Of a stretch of 19,478 nucleotides of DNA, positions 1 through 7,271 are shown in pieces. The notes below the pieces were generated by a model, which was not told the origin of the DNA, did no database searches, and saw only the letters and a program-made list of their open reading frames with translations. The DNA comes from Dehalococcoidia bacterium (GTDB taxonomy: Bacteria > Chloroflexota > Dehalococcoidia > UBA3495). Every line of letters starts with the position of its first letter. Position 1 is the stretch's first letter. The DNA lies in NCBI GenBank assembly GCA_002730485.1, contig PCAH01000178.1, positions 1 to 19,478 on the forward strand. Reading direction: 5' to 3'. Made by a program: the position numbers and the translations under genes.

Positions 1-1625
1 CCCTGGAGGGCAAGAAGGTTGTGGTGATTGGGAGCGGTCCAATACGCATCGGCCAGGGCATCGAGTTCGATTACTGCAGTGTGCATGCTGCCACGGCACT
101 TTCTGAGGCCGGAGTCCGTAGCATCATGATCAACTCAAATCCAGAGACCGTCTCCACCGACTTTGACGCCAGTGACCGTCTGTACTTTGAACCACTTGAT
201 GAAGAGTCAGTGCGAGACATTCTCGAAAACGAAGAAGTGGACGGAGAGTTCCCTGCTTCGGTGGTTCAATTCGGCGGCCAGACCGCCATCAATCTTTCGC
301 AGTCCTTGGCCAACGCCGGAATGCCCATCCTCGGTTCCAGCGCCGAGACCATAGATATAGCCGCAGACAGGGAAAAGTTTGAAGATTTCCTCGCCCGATT
401 GGGTATCCCCCAACCCCCTGGTGCAGCAGTCACCTCTGTTGAAGAGGCGCTGAAAGTGGCCCAGAACATCGGATACCCTTCCGTGGTCAGGCCCAGCTAT
501 GTCATAGGCGGTCGGGCCATGGAGATAGTCCAAAACGCCACTGAGCTGATCCACTATCTCACTGCGGCCGTTGAGATGTCCCCGGATAAACCGGTGCTCA
601 TCGACCGCTACCTGGAAGGCAAGGAATGTGAGGTTGATGCCATCTGTGACGGTGAGCAGGTGCTGATCCCTGGGATCATGGAACACGTGGAGCGCGCCGG
701 CGTCCATAGCGGCGATTCCATGGCGATCTACCCAAGTATGAGCCTCAGTCCCAGCGAAGTGGAGACGATTGTCGACTACACCACCCGCATCGGGCTAGCT
801 CTGGGTGTTCAAGGCCTGATGAATGTGCAGTTTGTGATTCACGGCGGCGCCGCATATCGTAGCCCGCTCTCACCTCAGGATGAGACCGAACAGACGACTG
901 TCTACATAATCGAGGTCAACCCCAGGGGCAGCCGGACCATACCGTTCATATCAAAATTGACCGGTGTGCCGGTGGCAAAACTCGCGACCAGGGTGATGCT
1001 GGGGGAGACCCTCAGGGAACAGGGTTATTCCGGTGGGCTATGGCCAGAACAGGACCTGGTCGGTATCAAAGCACCGGTGTTCTCAATGGCGAAGCTGGTG
1101 GGCGTGGACTGGCATCTTGGGCCAGAGATGAAATCCACCGGAGAAGTCATGGGAGTCGATAAAGACTTCAAGAATGCGTTGACCAAGACGCTGCTCGCGG
1201 CCAATCTCAGCTTGAAACCAGGCACCGGTGTGCTGCTTAGCATTGCCGATCAGCACAAGGCAGAAGCCGTGTCCCTGATTAGGAACCTGACCGACGCCGG
1301 CTGTCTGCTCTACGCCACTGAGGGTACGGCAGCAATGATCTCCGCCATGGGATTGCCCGTCAACATGACCACCAAGAAACTCAGTGAAGGGCATCCCAAC
1401 GTGGTGGATGTCATAGAAGATGGCAGCGTGAGCGCAGTGGTGAACACGATATCCGGCTCTCCAGAGGTGATGCGGGACGGATTCTACATTCGCCGCGCGG
1501 CGGTGGAAAAGCACATCCCTTGTTTCACATCGATGGACACCGCCAGGGCAGCGGCCGAGAGTCTGCCCGCAGTGCCGGGAGGGTACGGGATATCTACGAT
1601 CGGTGAATACCTAAAGGCTAGCTAG
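1..1625 (+). CDS. carB: Carbamoyl-phosphate synthase large subunit, C-terminal half (5' truncated by window)
   Basis: This is the second half of CarB, which makes carbamoyl phosphate from bicarbonate, ATP and glutamine-derived ammonia for pyrimidine and arginine synthesis. The frame is open from base 3 with no start codon, so the N-terminal half lies before the window. The visible ~540 residues begin with the pre-ATP-grasp motif GSGPIRIGQGIEFDYCSVHA. The second ATP-grasp domain follows (DREKFEDFLARLGI, VVRPSYVIGGRAMEIV, EVNPRGSRTIPF, GPEMKSTGEVMGVD). The last ~130 residues are the MGS-like allosteric domain (ATEGTAAMI, then NTISGSPEVMRDGFYIRRAA). Compared with my recollection of E. coli CarB, about 16 extra residues sit between VQF and YIIEVNPRG (bases ~840-896). 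It converges on the cyclodeaminase gene with only 12 bp between stop codons. Family assignment is near certain. Confidence 0.97.
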   Translation, partial: LEGKKVVVIGSGPIRIGQGIEFDYCSVHAATALSEAGVRSIMINSNPETVSTDFDASDRLYFEPLDEESVRDILENEEVDGEFPASVVQFGGQTAINLSQSLANAGMPILGSSAETIDIAADREKFEDFLARLGIPQPPGAAVTSVEEALKVAQNIGYPSVVRPSYVIGGRAMEIVQNATELIHYLTAAVEMSPDKPVLIDRYLEGKECEVDAICDGEQVLIPGIMEHVERAGVHSGDSMAIYPSMSLSPSEVETIVDYTTRIGLALGVQGLMNVQFVIHGGAAYRSPLSPQDETEQTTVYIIEVNPRGSRTIPFISKLTGVPVAKLATRVMLGETLREQGYSGGLWPEQDLVGIKAPVFSMAKLVGVDWHLGPEMKSTGEVMGVDKDFKNALTKTLLAANLSLKPGTGVLLSIADQHKAEAVSLIRNLTDAGCLLYATEGTAAMISAMGLPVNMTTKKLSEGHPNVVDVIEDGSVSAVVNTISGSPEVMRDGFYIRRAAVEKHIPCFTSMDTARAAAESLPAVPGGYGISTIGEYLKAS

Positions 1626-1637
1626 AATCGCCTGCCT

Positions 1638-2591
1638 CTACCAGTCCATCTCCTGACCCAGACCCTTGGCTTTGGCCATATCGTAAGCCAGTTTTGCGGC
1701 AGCGACGTCGGCCACTCCCGTGCCCATGATCTTGGCATAGACTATCTGCCCTGCGTTGTCGCGGCCAGTCACCGCACCGGACACCACGTGCCTGAGTTCA
1801 TGGACCTTGCTCCACTGGATCAGCCCTTTGTCCACCGCGCTGCAGAGGTCACCTGCTTCTATCCCCGCCTGTTCGGTGGAGTCCACGATTATCTTTCCAG
1901 CGCGGGTTATGGTGGCTTCGTCCACTTCCCTGGCTCGCCAGGTGGTGGGGCCAGCGCCGATCACGGTGCTGCCGTCTTTCAGCCAGGCACCCTCAACCAC
2001 CGGATCCATGGTCGCGGCAACGCATAGGACCACGTCGCAACCGCGCACTGCGTCCTCATTTGTCGCAGCGGCAGAGACATCTATCCCCATTGACTCGGTC
2101 ATCCTGCTGGCAAATGCTTCCCTGCGGTCTTGGGTGCGGCTGAAAGCTTTGACGCTCTTGATGTTCCGCACCTTGGATACCGCCTCCAGTTGCGTCGGGG
2201 CCTGTCCTCCGGTGCCGATGATTCCCACAGTGACATCGCCGGGGTTGGCCAGATGTTTCACGGATACCCCGGTTGAGGCTCCGGTACGCAGTTGTCCTAA
2301 GCGGTTGGCCTGTGTGTAGCAGAGCAACTCTCCGGTATTTGCGTCATAGAGGCTGACCTGGAATGAGTAGGAGCCCTTGACCACCGTGTAGGTCTTTACT
2401 CCCAGCAGGCCCAGGTGAAACAGGCCGCCGCCCATCACGGATAACATTCCACTGTCGGCGATGACCTTGCGGCGGGTCATGTTATGGGCTTCTCCGTTGC
2501 CGTAGTGCTGCTGCATGGATTCAATGGCTTCCAACATGCCGTCCATGGTCACGCACTGGGCCACGTCTTCATCTTTAAGGAATAGGGTCAT
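1638..2591 (-). CDS. Ornithine cyclodeaminase / mu-crystallin family dehydrogenase
   Basis: A 317-residue NAD(P)-dependent enzyme of the ornithine cyclodeaminase/mu-crystallin family, near the usual length. Visible signatures are Lys66 in GVKTYTV, the substrate/cofactor motif RTGAST at 102-107, the Rossmann glycine motif GTGGQA at 126-131, and Asp224 in REVDEAT, which matches the catalytic Asp of ornithine cyclodeaminase. Members include ornithine cyclodeaminase, alanine dehydrogenase (archaeal type), ketimine reductases and opine-type enzymes, so the substrate cannot be read from sequence. The ATG start follows AGAGG (complement of 2600-2604) by 8 nt. No ornithine or arginine catabolic gene lies beside it except carB, which is on the opposite strand. 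Ornithine use is therefore a guess; a ketimine reductase or amino-acid dehydrogenase is equally possible. Confidence 0.9.
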   Translation of the reverse strand: MTLFLKDEDVAQCVTMDGMLEAIESMQQHYGNGEAHNMTRRKVIADSGMLSVMGGGLFHLGLLGVKTYTVVKGSYSFQVSLYDANTGELLCYTQANRLGQLRTGASTGVSVKHLANPGDVTVGIIGTGGQAPTQLEAVSKVRNIKSVKAFSRTQDRREAFASRMTESMGIDVSAAATNEDAVRGCDVVLCVAATMDPVVEGAWLKDGSTVIGAGPTTWRAREVDEATITRAGKIIVDSTEQAGIEAGDLCSAVDKGLIQWSKVHELRHVVSGAVTGRDNAGQIVYAKIMGTGVADVAAAKLAYDMAKAKGLGQEMDW

Positions 2592-2650
2592 GGAAGGTAC
2601 CTCTAACGTCGGCCTGGGCGTGTGTACGCAGCGGCCGGATTTCGGAGGTT

Positions 2651-2679
2651 AGTATACGACTGGACGCGGGGCGTGGCTA
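2651..2679 (-). promoter_or_regulatory. Possible promoter of the cyclodeaminase gene
   Basis: Reading the minus strand, TAGCCA (complement of 2674-2679, 4/6 to the -35 consensus), a 17-bp spacer and TATACT (complement of 2651-2656, 5/6 to the -10) lie about 60 bp before the ATG at 2591. The -35 match is modest, so this is a weak call. Confidence 0.35.
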
Positions 2680-2787
2680 TACATGGAGTGGGAGAAGACC
2701 GAGAAACCGGGAGAGAGGGGGTTGCTTTGGGGCTACGTGTTAAGCCCCACTCGTCAAACTTGGAGGATGGTTATCGCCGGTAAATGG

Positions 2788-3027
2788 CTACCGGTAGAAC
2801 TGCCGATTCTTCTGGATGTAAGGGCGCCACTCAGATGGAATGTTGAATTCGTCGTAGATGGCGTTAACGGGACATACCGACACGCAGTATGAGCAGTCGA
2901 TGCAGGTTGAGGGGTCGATGAAGTACTGATCTACCGCGTCAGTGGTGGAGATGCAGTCGACTGGACAGACCTCAACACAGGAAGCGTCTTTAACACCAAT
3001 GCATGGCTCAGTTATTACGTAGGGCAT
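2788..3027 (-). CDS. Seven-iron ferredoxin ([3Fe-4S][4Fe-4S])
   Basis: A 79-residue low-potential electron carrier. The Cys pattern is Cys9-x7-Cys17-x3-Cys21-Pro-x2-Cys25, then Cys42-x2-Cys45-x2-Cys48-x3-Cys52-Pro. This is the 7Fe ferredoxin arrangement: by analogy with Azotobacter FdI, Cys9, Cys17 and Cys52 hold the 3Fe cluster and Cys21, 42, 45 and 48 the 4Fe cluster. The opening MPYVITEPCIGVKDASCVEV closely resembles what I recall of Thermus 7Fe ferredoxin, including the missing extra Cys between the first two ligands. I chose the ATG at 3025-3027 because the family starts with MPxVI; the frame stays open upstream to 3093, but that segment does not resemble the family. The gene is divergent from the LysR regulator. 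Its partner is unknown; the corrinoid Fe-S protein or flavin enzymes elsewhere in the window are possible but unproven clients. Confidence 0.95.
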   Translation of the reverse strand: MPYVITEPCIGVKDASCVEVCPVDCISTTDAVDQYFIDPSTCIDCSYCVSVCPVNAIYDEFNIPSEWRPYIQKNRQFYR

Positions 3028-3114
3028 TCCAATCTCTTGGCACAAAAAAATTATGGGATTTCTAGTCACTGCCAGACGCAATGATACCTTCAAAACGTGC
3101 CAACGGGTAGCTCC

Positions 3115-3143
3115 ATTCTCAAATTGGCAACTTATTTTGTCAA
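3115..3143 (-). promoter_or_regulatory. Predicted ferredoxin promoter
   Basis: On the minus strand TTGACA (complement of 3138-3143, perfect -35), a 17-bp spacer and GAGAAT (complement of 3115-3120, 4/6 -10) precede the ferredoxin ATG by about 90 bp. The -35 hexamer overlaps the predicted -35 of the divergent LysR gene. Confidence 0.45.
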
Positions 3144-3165
3144 GGGATAGTATATGATATATTAT
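3137..3165 (+). promoter_or_regulatory. Predicted LysR-gene promoter
   Basis: TTGTCA at 3137-3142 (5/6), a 17-bp spacer and TATTAT at 3160-3165 (5/6) lie about 35 bp before the TTG start of the LysR gene, in a locally AT-rich stretch. The -10 lies inside a perfect 13-bp palindrome, GATATA-T-TATATC (3156-3168), a candidate operator. Confidence 0.6.
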
Positions 3166-3199
3166 ATCTGTCGATTAGTGGTGCTCCAAGGGGGAAAAA

Positions 3200-4162
3200 T
3201 TGGAACTCAGGGAACTCATCAGTTTTTACCATGTTGCGAGGGTACGCAGCGTCTCCAAGGCTGCTCGAACTTTAGAGCTTGGGCAACCAACTGTCACCAC
3301 ACACCTACGAAAGCTGGAAGGTGAGTTCGGCATCACCCTCTTTGACCGCATCAAGCGCCCGATACAGTTGACCTCCGAGGGCGTGACCCTTCTTGAGCTG
3401 GTAACACCGGTCGTCACCTCAGTGGACGCTCTGAAAACCCAGATGGACTACTCCGAGCGGCGCGGTTCGTTCGTCGTCGGAGCCTACCCTGACTTGGTCA
3501 CCCATCATCTGCCCTCCGGCATACAGCGGTTCCGCGAAGATTACCCGGAAGTTCGGATCCGACTGTTGGCCCGCTCGTACAACCCCCTGATCCAGCTAGT
3601 CCGTTCCGGCGAGATCGATCTGGCGTTCTGTTCATCACCTCCCGCTGACGACACGACATTGGAATTCAGGGAATTGTTCAAGTACAACACCGTACTTTTA
3701 ACCCCTCCTGGGCATGAACTTCTCCGTGAGCAGCCGGTCAAACTGGAAGATATCGCCGCTTATCCTCTGATCTTGACTGCTCCGGATAGTCAGTTGCGGC
3801 AGAAGGTGGAACAGGCTTTCAAGAACCGAGGACTCACTCCGGATGTGGTCTTGGCCCTGGACGATACTGTGTCCATGAAACGATACGTTGAGATTGGAAT
3901 GGGAGTCGCCATTGGAAGCGATTTCACCCTTCACTCAGACGACCACGACCGATTCAGCGTCTCTCGCCTCGATCACTTGTTCCCTGGATCAGTGATCGGT
4001 GTCTGCACACTGAAGGGCAAATTCGCCGGTCAGGCGGTTAGGAACTTCATTGAGATGATGTCCGACCAGATACGCGGTTTCCACGCCGAGCTATGGTCCT
4101 GGGAAGAAGAACACCCGGGTGAGGTTCCAGGCGCCGCTCAAGTGGGATCCGATAACGACTAG
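3200..4162 (+). CDS. LysR-family transcriptional regulator
   Basis: A 320-residue LysR-type regulator. The N-terminal winged HTH (residues ~1-60) carries the family pattern FYHVARVRSVSKAARTLE, QPTVTTHLRKLEGEFGITLFDR and LTSEG. Residues ~90-300 form the substrate-binding-like effector domain (GSFVVGAYPDLVTHHLP, IRLLARSYNPLIQLVRSGEIDLAF, VSMKRYVEIGMGVAI), closest in feel to the CysB/Cbl side of the family. A 30-residue acidic C-terminal tail follows. Translation probably starts at TTG 3200, preceded by AAGGGGG at 3189-3195. The gene is divergent from the 7Fe ferredoxin and their predicted -35 boxes overlap. That is the classic LysR layout, so autoregulation with control of the ferredoxin is a reasonable inference. 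The effector is unknown. Confidence 0.95.
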   Translation: MELRELISFYHVARVRSVSKAARTLELGQPTVTTHLRKLEGEFGITLFDRIKRPIQLTSEGVTLLELVTPVVTSVDALKTQMDYSERRGSFVVGAYPDLVTHHLPSGIQRFREDYPEVRIRLLARSYNPLIQLVRSGEIDLAFCSSPPADDTTLEFRELFKYNTVLLTPPGHELLREQPVKLEDIAAYPLILTAPDSQLRQKVEQAFKNRGLTPDVVLALDDTVSMKRYVEIGMGVAIGSDFTLHSDDHDRFSVSRLDHLFPGSVIGVCTLKGKFAGQAVRNFIEMMSDQIRGFHAELWSWEEEHPGEVPGAAQVGSDND

Positions 4163-4189
4163 CCTGTATATAAGGCATTGATCGCGGGT

Positions 4190-4405
4190 TTAATCTGGCG
4201 GTTCGTCCCCTGTCTCTTGGTCTGAAGATATAACCTGTTTTAGACTTCGGGCCAACTGCGACCTGGCCAGCAACAGGTACCGATCACATTCCTGGCAGTT
4301 CATGCCAATGTCAGCGCCCAGCCTGGTGACCGTCCAGAGCGAACCACCACAGGGATGGGCCTTCTTCATCTGCAGCACGTCACCGATCTTCAGGTCTAGG
4401 GCCAT
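4190..4405 (-). CDS. DUF951 family small zinc-ribbon-like protein
   Basis: A 71-residue protein with the DUF951 pattern: KIGDVLQMKKAHPCGGSLWTV, then LGADIGMNCQECDRYLLLARS. Cys19, Cys37 and Cys40, with His17, suggest a small metal-binding fold, as the family's conserved Cys imply; no function is established for it as far as I know. Members usually have about 60-70 residues and end in a basic segment; here an acidic Asp/Glu-rich tail of ~10 residues follows it. The ATG (4403-4405) lies inside the last codons of pyrF, overlapping by 10 bp, so the two are almost certainly co-transcribed and probably translationally coupled. The gene ends 27 bp from the convergent LysR gene. Confidence 0.88.
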   Translation of the reverse strand: MALDLKIGDVLQMKKAHPCGGSLWTVTRLGADIGMNCQECDRYLLLARSQLARSLKQVISSDQETGDEPPD

Positions 4406-5232
4406 CCCTTTCCGTCCGTTTCAAGTACCTCGTTGATACTCTCGCGCAGTTTATTGGCTTCGCGGGCCGCAGCCTCGGCAAAATCGGCCCCACCGGAAGC
4501 ATAGATGACGCCTCTTGATGAATTGATCAGTGCAGCGCGCCCTCGACTGTCAGTCCCCTGTCTTACCGCAGCTTCCAAGTCGCCACCTTGGGCGCCGACC
4601 CCCGGAATCAGCAGTGGCATGGTGGGGCAGGCGGCCCTGATCTCTGCCAACTGCTCCGGTACAGTGGCACCAGCAACCAATCCCAGGTTTCCATTGGTGT
4701 TCCATTGTTGGCAGGAGAGGGCCATGTTCCGGTAGAGGGGCATTGAACCCTCCTTCGTGGTTATCTGGACATCTTGAAAGTCGGCCGAGCCGGGGTTGGA
4801 ACCACGGCACCAGACAAACACCCCCTTTGATTCGTCCTGTAAAAAGGGAGTTACCGTATCCTCACCGCCCCAGGCGTTGATGGTCAGAGCGTCAAACCCC
4901 CAAACCTGGAACATGGCTTTAGCGTAAGCCTGGGCAGAGGGGCCGATGTCTCCCCGCTTGGCGTCACCAAGGATGATGGCAGTGGGAGCGGCGCTTCGGA
5001 TGTGTTCGATGGTCTTTTCCAGGTCTCGCAAACCCGGCAGGCCCATGGCTTCATAGAAAGCCAGGTTTGGCTTGAAGGCACACACATACTCTGCGGTGGC
5101 ATCGACGATGGACCGGTTGAACTCAAAGGCGTCGGAAACCGGCATCCTGGCTGGGTCTGGGTCCAGACCCACGCAAACCAAACTCTTCGTCGTCGCTGCT
5201 GCCTGGTCCAACCTATCCGTAAAGCCGCTCAT
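4396..5232 (-). CDS. pyrF: Orotidine 5'-phosphate decarboxylase (group 2)
   Basis: Converts OMP to UMP, the last step of de novo UMP synthesis. The 278-residue protein has the group 2 OMPDC hallmarks: VCVGLDPD at 19-26, FKPNLAFYEA at 53-62, and the catalytic Asp-x-Lys-x2-Asp centre in GDAKRGDIG (Asp90, Lys92, Asp95). The phosphate-binding parts LIPGVGAQGGD and INSSRGVIYAS lie near the C-terminus. Length matches the bacterial group 2 enzymes (~270-280). The ATG at 5230-5232 is preceded by GGGAG (complement of 5237-5241). Downstream it overlaps the DUF951 gene. A TATACT (complement of 5268-5273) could be its -10 but no convincing -35 accompanies it. carB, from the same pathway, lies 3 kb away on the other strand. 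Confidence 0.97.
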   Translation of the reverse strand: MSGFTDRLDQAAATTKSLVCVGLDPDPARMPVSDAFEFNRSIVDATAEYVCAFKPNLAFYEAMGLPGLRDLEKTIEHIRSAAPTAIILGDAKRGDIGPSAQAYAKAMFQVWGFDALTINAWGGEDTVTPFLQDESKGVFVWCRGSNPGSADFQDVQITTKEGSMPLYRNMALSCQQWNTNGNLGLVAGATVPEQLAEIRAACPTMPLLIPGVGAQGGDLEAAVRQGTDSRGRAALINSSRGVIYASGGADFAEAAAREANKLRESINEVLETDGKGWP

Positions 5233-5310
5233 CGTTCTCCCTTTTGACCGTGGTTTCGAGTGTAAAAAGTATACACGACGGCCAGCCAGAAACCCCGTTA
5301 GGTTCGCTCA

Positions 5311-5337
5311 AATATCAGCGTTGATATTGCTAGCAAT
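5311..5337. promoter_or_regulatory. Two overlapping palindromes in the pyrF/sfsA divergent region
   Basis: AATATCA (5311-5317) and TGATATT (5322-5328) form a perfect inverted repeat with a 4-nt spacer. The 12-bp perfect palindrome ATTGCTAGCAAT (5326-5337) overlaps its end. They sit between the divergent genes, 60-85 bp before the sfsA start, as an operator might. No regulator was identified. Confidence 0.35.
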
Positions 5338-5395
5338 CGAACCCTCGAGTTACCATAATCGGGCTTGGTACCTGAATGGCCAAAGGAGACTGAAT

Positions 5396-6109
5396 TTGGA
5401 CTTGGGCGATAACTTGGTTGAGGGTATCTTTCTGGAGCGGGTCAACCGTTTTCTGGCCCGGGTCGAGGTGGACGGCCAAGAGGTTGGGGTACATGTTGCC
5501 AACTCGGGCCGCATGAAAGAGTTGTTCGTCCCGGGTTGGAGGGTGCTGGTTCGACCCGTTTCCGGTGAGCACCGCAAGACCAAGTTTGACCTTGTTCTGG
5601 TGGACATGGGGGCTGCCCTGGCGTCCGCCGATTCAAGGGCGCCCAACGCCTTGGTGGCAGAGGGTGTGGTGAACGGTCATCTAAAGCAGTTCGCTGAATA
5701 TCCGGAAGTGCGCCGTGAGGTGACCTTTGGTGACAGTCGATTGGATCTGATGCTGGAAGGCCCAACCGGGCGTTGCTACATCGAGGCAAAGTCAGTGACG
5801 CTGGTGGAAAATGGCGTCGGTCTTTTTCCGGACGCCCCAACCGTCCGTGGCGCCAAGCATCTGCGCACCTTGGAGACCGTACTTGAAGCCGGACACCGCG
5901 CGGCGGTCATCTTTGTCATACAAAGGCCTGATGCCACTGCCTTTGCCACCAGTGACCCGTCAGACCCAGCCTTGGCTGAGGCCCTCCGGTCGGCGGTGTC
6001 AGCCGGAGTGGAGGCTTACGCCTACAACTGCCAGGTGACCGAACGCTCGATCCAACTCGACCAATCGTTGCCCATCCGGCCCTACGCCGAAGCGATGGCC
6101 AATGCCTAA
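5396..6109 (+). CDS. sfsA: SfsA family protein (DNA/RNA nuclease-like, sugar fermentation stimulation protein homologue)
   Basis: A 237-residue SfsA homologue, matching E. coli SfsA (~234). The N-terminal OB-like part has RVNRFLARVEVDG and HVANSGRMKELFVPG (residues 15-47). The C-terminal nuclease-like part has FGDSRLDLML (111-120) and CYIEAKSVTLVENG (127-140), where Glu130 and Lys132 form the E-x-K pair of a PD-(D/E)xK-like centre, then FPDAPTVRGAKHLRTL. I placed the start at TTG 5396, 7 nt after AAAGGAG (5382-5388). An ATG at 5072 in the same frame would run through the antisense of pyrF and is not credible. The 3' end overlaps the glycosylase gene by 8 bp, implying one operon. SfsA was first linked to maltose metabolism; a nucleic-acid role is inferred from the fold. 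Confidence 0.93.
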   Translation: MDLGDNLVEGIFLERVNRFLARVEVDGQEVGVHVANSGRMKELFVPGWRVLVRPVSGEHRKTKFDLVLVDMGAALASADSRAPNALVAEGVVNGHLKQFAEYPEVRREVTFGDSRLDLMLEGPTGRCYIEAKSVTLVENGVGLFPDAPTVRGAKHLRTLETVLEAGHRAAVIFVIQRPDATAFATSDPSDPALAEALRSAVSAGVEAYAYNCQVTERSIQLDQSLPIRPYAEAMANA

Positions 6110-6788
6110 ACATAATCCGATGGGCGACCGGCTGATGGGCGTTTACCACCGCCTCTACGCAGCCTACGGTCCCCAACATTGGTGGCCAGGAGACAGCCCA
6201 TTTGAGGTCGTGGCCGGGGCCATCCTGACCCAGTCAGCGGCCTGGACCAACGTGGAAATGGCTCTGAGCAAGATGCGTGGCTCTGGTTGTTGGTCATTTA
6301 GTCTTGTGCACCAGATAGCAGAACTGGAACTGGCGGAGCTGGTGCGTTCGTCCGGTTACTTCAATGCCAAAGCCAGAAAACTGAAGGCCTTTGCCGCCCA
6401 CGTCATGGTTAATTATCAGGGGGATCTGGAGCGGCTATTTGCCCAGCCGACGGCTCCGCTGCGGGAAGAGCTGTTGTCCATCCACGGCATCGGCGAGGAA
6501 ACCGCCGACGACATCATGGTCTACGCGGCCGAAAAGCCGTCATTCGTGATTGACACCTACACCCGTCGGATCATGGATCGTCTGGAGATGTCCCCCACAG
6601 TAGAACGCCCCAAGTACGGTGATTACCAGGCCCTCTTTCACAAACACATAGCCACCGAAGTGCCGCTCTATAACGAGTTCCACGCCCTCTGGGATCATCA
6701 CGCCAAGATGGCGTGCGCCAAAACAGACCCCGCTTGCGATAACTGCTGCTTGCTGGACATCTGCCCCACCGGAAAAGCTGAAGGCTGA
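6102..6788 (+). CDS. Endonuclease III-like HhH-GPD DNA glycosylase (COG2231/MagIII-type)
   Basis: A 228-residue base-excision repair glycosylase. GAILTQSAAWTNVEMAL (39-55) and SSGYFNAKARKLKAFA (83-98) fit the COG2231 branch that includes H. pylori 3-methyladenine glycosylase MagIII. The helix-hairpin-helix is LLSIHGIGEETADDI (124-138), followed by the catalytic Asp151 in VIDTYTRR. The Lys that makes endonuclease III a bifunctional lyase is replaced by Glu133, so a monofunctional glycosylase is expected. Four Cys (205, 212, 215, 221; C-x6-C-x2-C-x5-C) form the endonuclease III [4Fe-4S] motif. Lys202 sits near where MagIII, from memory, has its special lysine. The gene overlaps sfsA by 8 bp. 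Alkylated-purine excision is inferred; the true substrate is unknown. Confidence 0.92.
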   Translation: MPKHNPMGDRLMGVYHRLYAAYGPQHWWPGDSPFEVVAGAILTQSAAWTNVEMALSKMRGSGCWSFSLVHQIAELELAELVRSSGYFNAKARKLKAFAAHVMVNYQGDLERLFAQPTAPLREELLSIHGIGEETADDIMVYAAEKPSFVIDTYTRRIMDRLEMSPTVERPKYGDYQALFHKHIATEVPLYNEFHALWDHHAKMACAKTDPACDNCCLLDICPTGKAEG

Positions 6789-6810
6789 TTACTGATAGCC
6801 AACAGCTAAA

Positions 6811-6839
6811 TTGACGCCTGTCACGCCCACGGTTATCAT
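6811..6839 (+). promoter_or_regulatory. Predicted promoter for the cupin-hydrolase pair
   Basis: TTGACG (6811-6816, 5/6), a 17-bp spacer and TATCAT (6834-6839, 5/6) lie in the gap after the glycosylase gene. The predicted start point is about 30 nt before the cupin ATG at 6877. Confidence 0.6.
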
Positions 6840-6876
6840 TCGCCCATCAATCCTATCCCCCATTATTGGAGCTACC

Positions 6877-7227
6877 ATGCAAATCGTTCGCATCTATACC
6901 GGAGACGACGGAGAGTCCCATTTTGAAGATCTCAATCTGCCCTACGAGCAGTTGGAAACCTCAGAGAGGACGGCGCTTGAAAACGCTGAGAATATCCACT
7001 TTCGCCGCTACCAGCCAGGTGGGTTCATCGACTGGCATCCGGCCCCGCGTCGCCAGTATGTGATTACCCTGGAAGGCCAGGTTGAAGTGGGCTTGGGCGA
7101 CGGCACCAAGCGTGTCTTTGGCGCCGGCGATGTTCTGCTGGCCGACGACCTGACCGGACGCGGCCACACAACTGCAGTCTACGGTGACAAAGTCCGAGTC
7201 TCGGTTGCCATCCCGATAATCGACTAG
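6877..7227 (+). CDS. Small single-domain cupin protein
   Basis: A 116-residue cupin. The first motif is reduced (GGFIDWHPAPRRQYVITLEG, residues 48-67, with His54 and Glu66) and the second is GAGDVLLADDLTGRGHTT (82-99, with His97), so a metal site may keep only part of the usual His/Glu set. WHPAPRRQYVITLEG recurs in small bacterial cupins of unknown function. I chose ATG 6877 because GGAG (6868-6871) lies 5 nt upstream; an in-frame TTG at 6811 coincides with the predicted -35 box and would add 22 residues unlike any cupin. The alpha/beta hydrolase follows after 44 bp, so the two are probably co-transcribed. An enzyme role or a ligand-sensing role cannot be separated from sequence. Confidence 0.88.
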   Translation: MQIVRIYTGDDGESHFEDLNLPYEQLETSERTALENAENIHFRRYQPGGFIDWHPAPRRQYVITLEGQVEVGLGDGTKRVFGAGDVLLADDLTGRGHTTAVYGDKVRVSVAIPIID

Positions 7228-7271
7228 TATTCAGCCATTGCGCACAGTCCGAGTAAATACCGGAGAGTAAG

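Noticed and set aside
207..1514. Long minus-strand open frames inside carB (for example 207-707 and 1083-1514)
   Set aside because: They are antisense to a clearly coding gene, match no family, and are rich in His/Gly/Arg as antisense frames are.
2777..2794. CCGGTA-N6-TACCGG inverted repeat at the ferredoxin stop as a terminator
   Set aside because: It overlaps the last codons and stop, and no T-tract follows.
2683..2892. Plus-strand frame overlapping the ferredoxin 3' end
   Set aside because: Antisense to the ferredoxin for much of its length and shows no recognisable domain.
5072..5395. Upstream extension of sfsA to an ATG at 5072
   Set aside because: It would be antisense to pyrF; the SfsA-like sequence and a good Shine-Dalgarno both begin near 5396.
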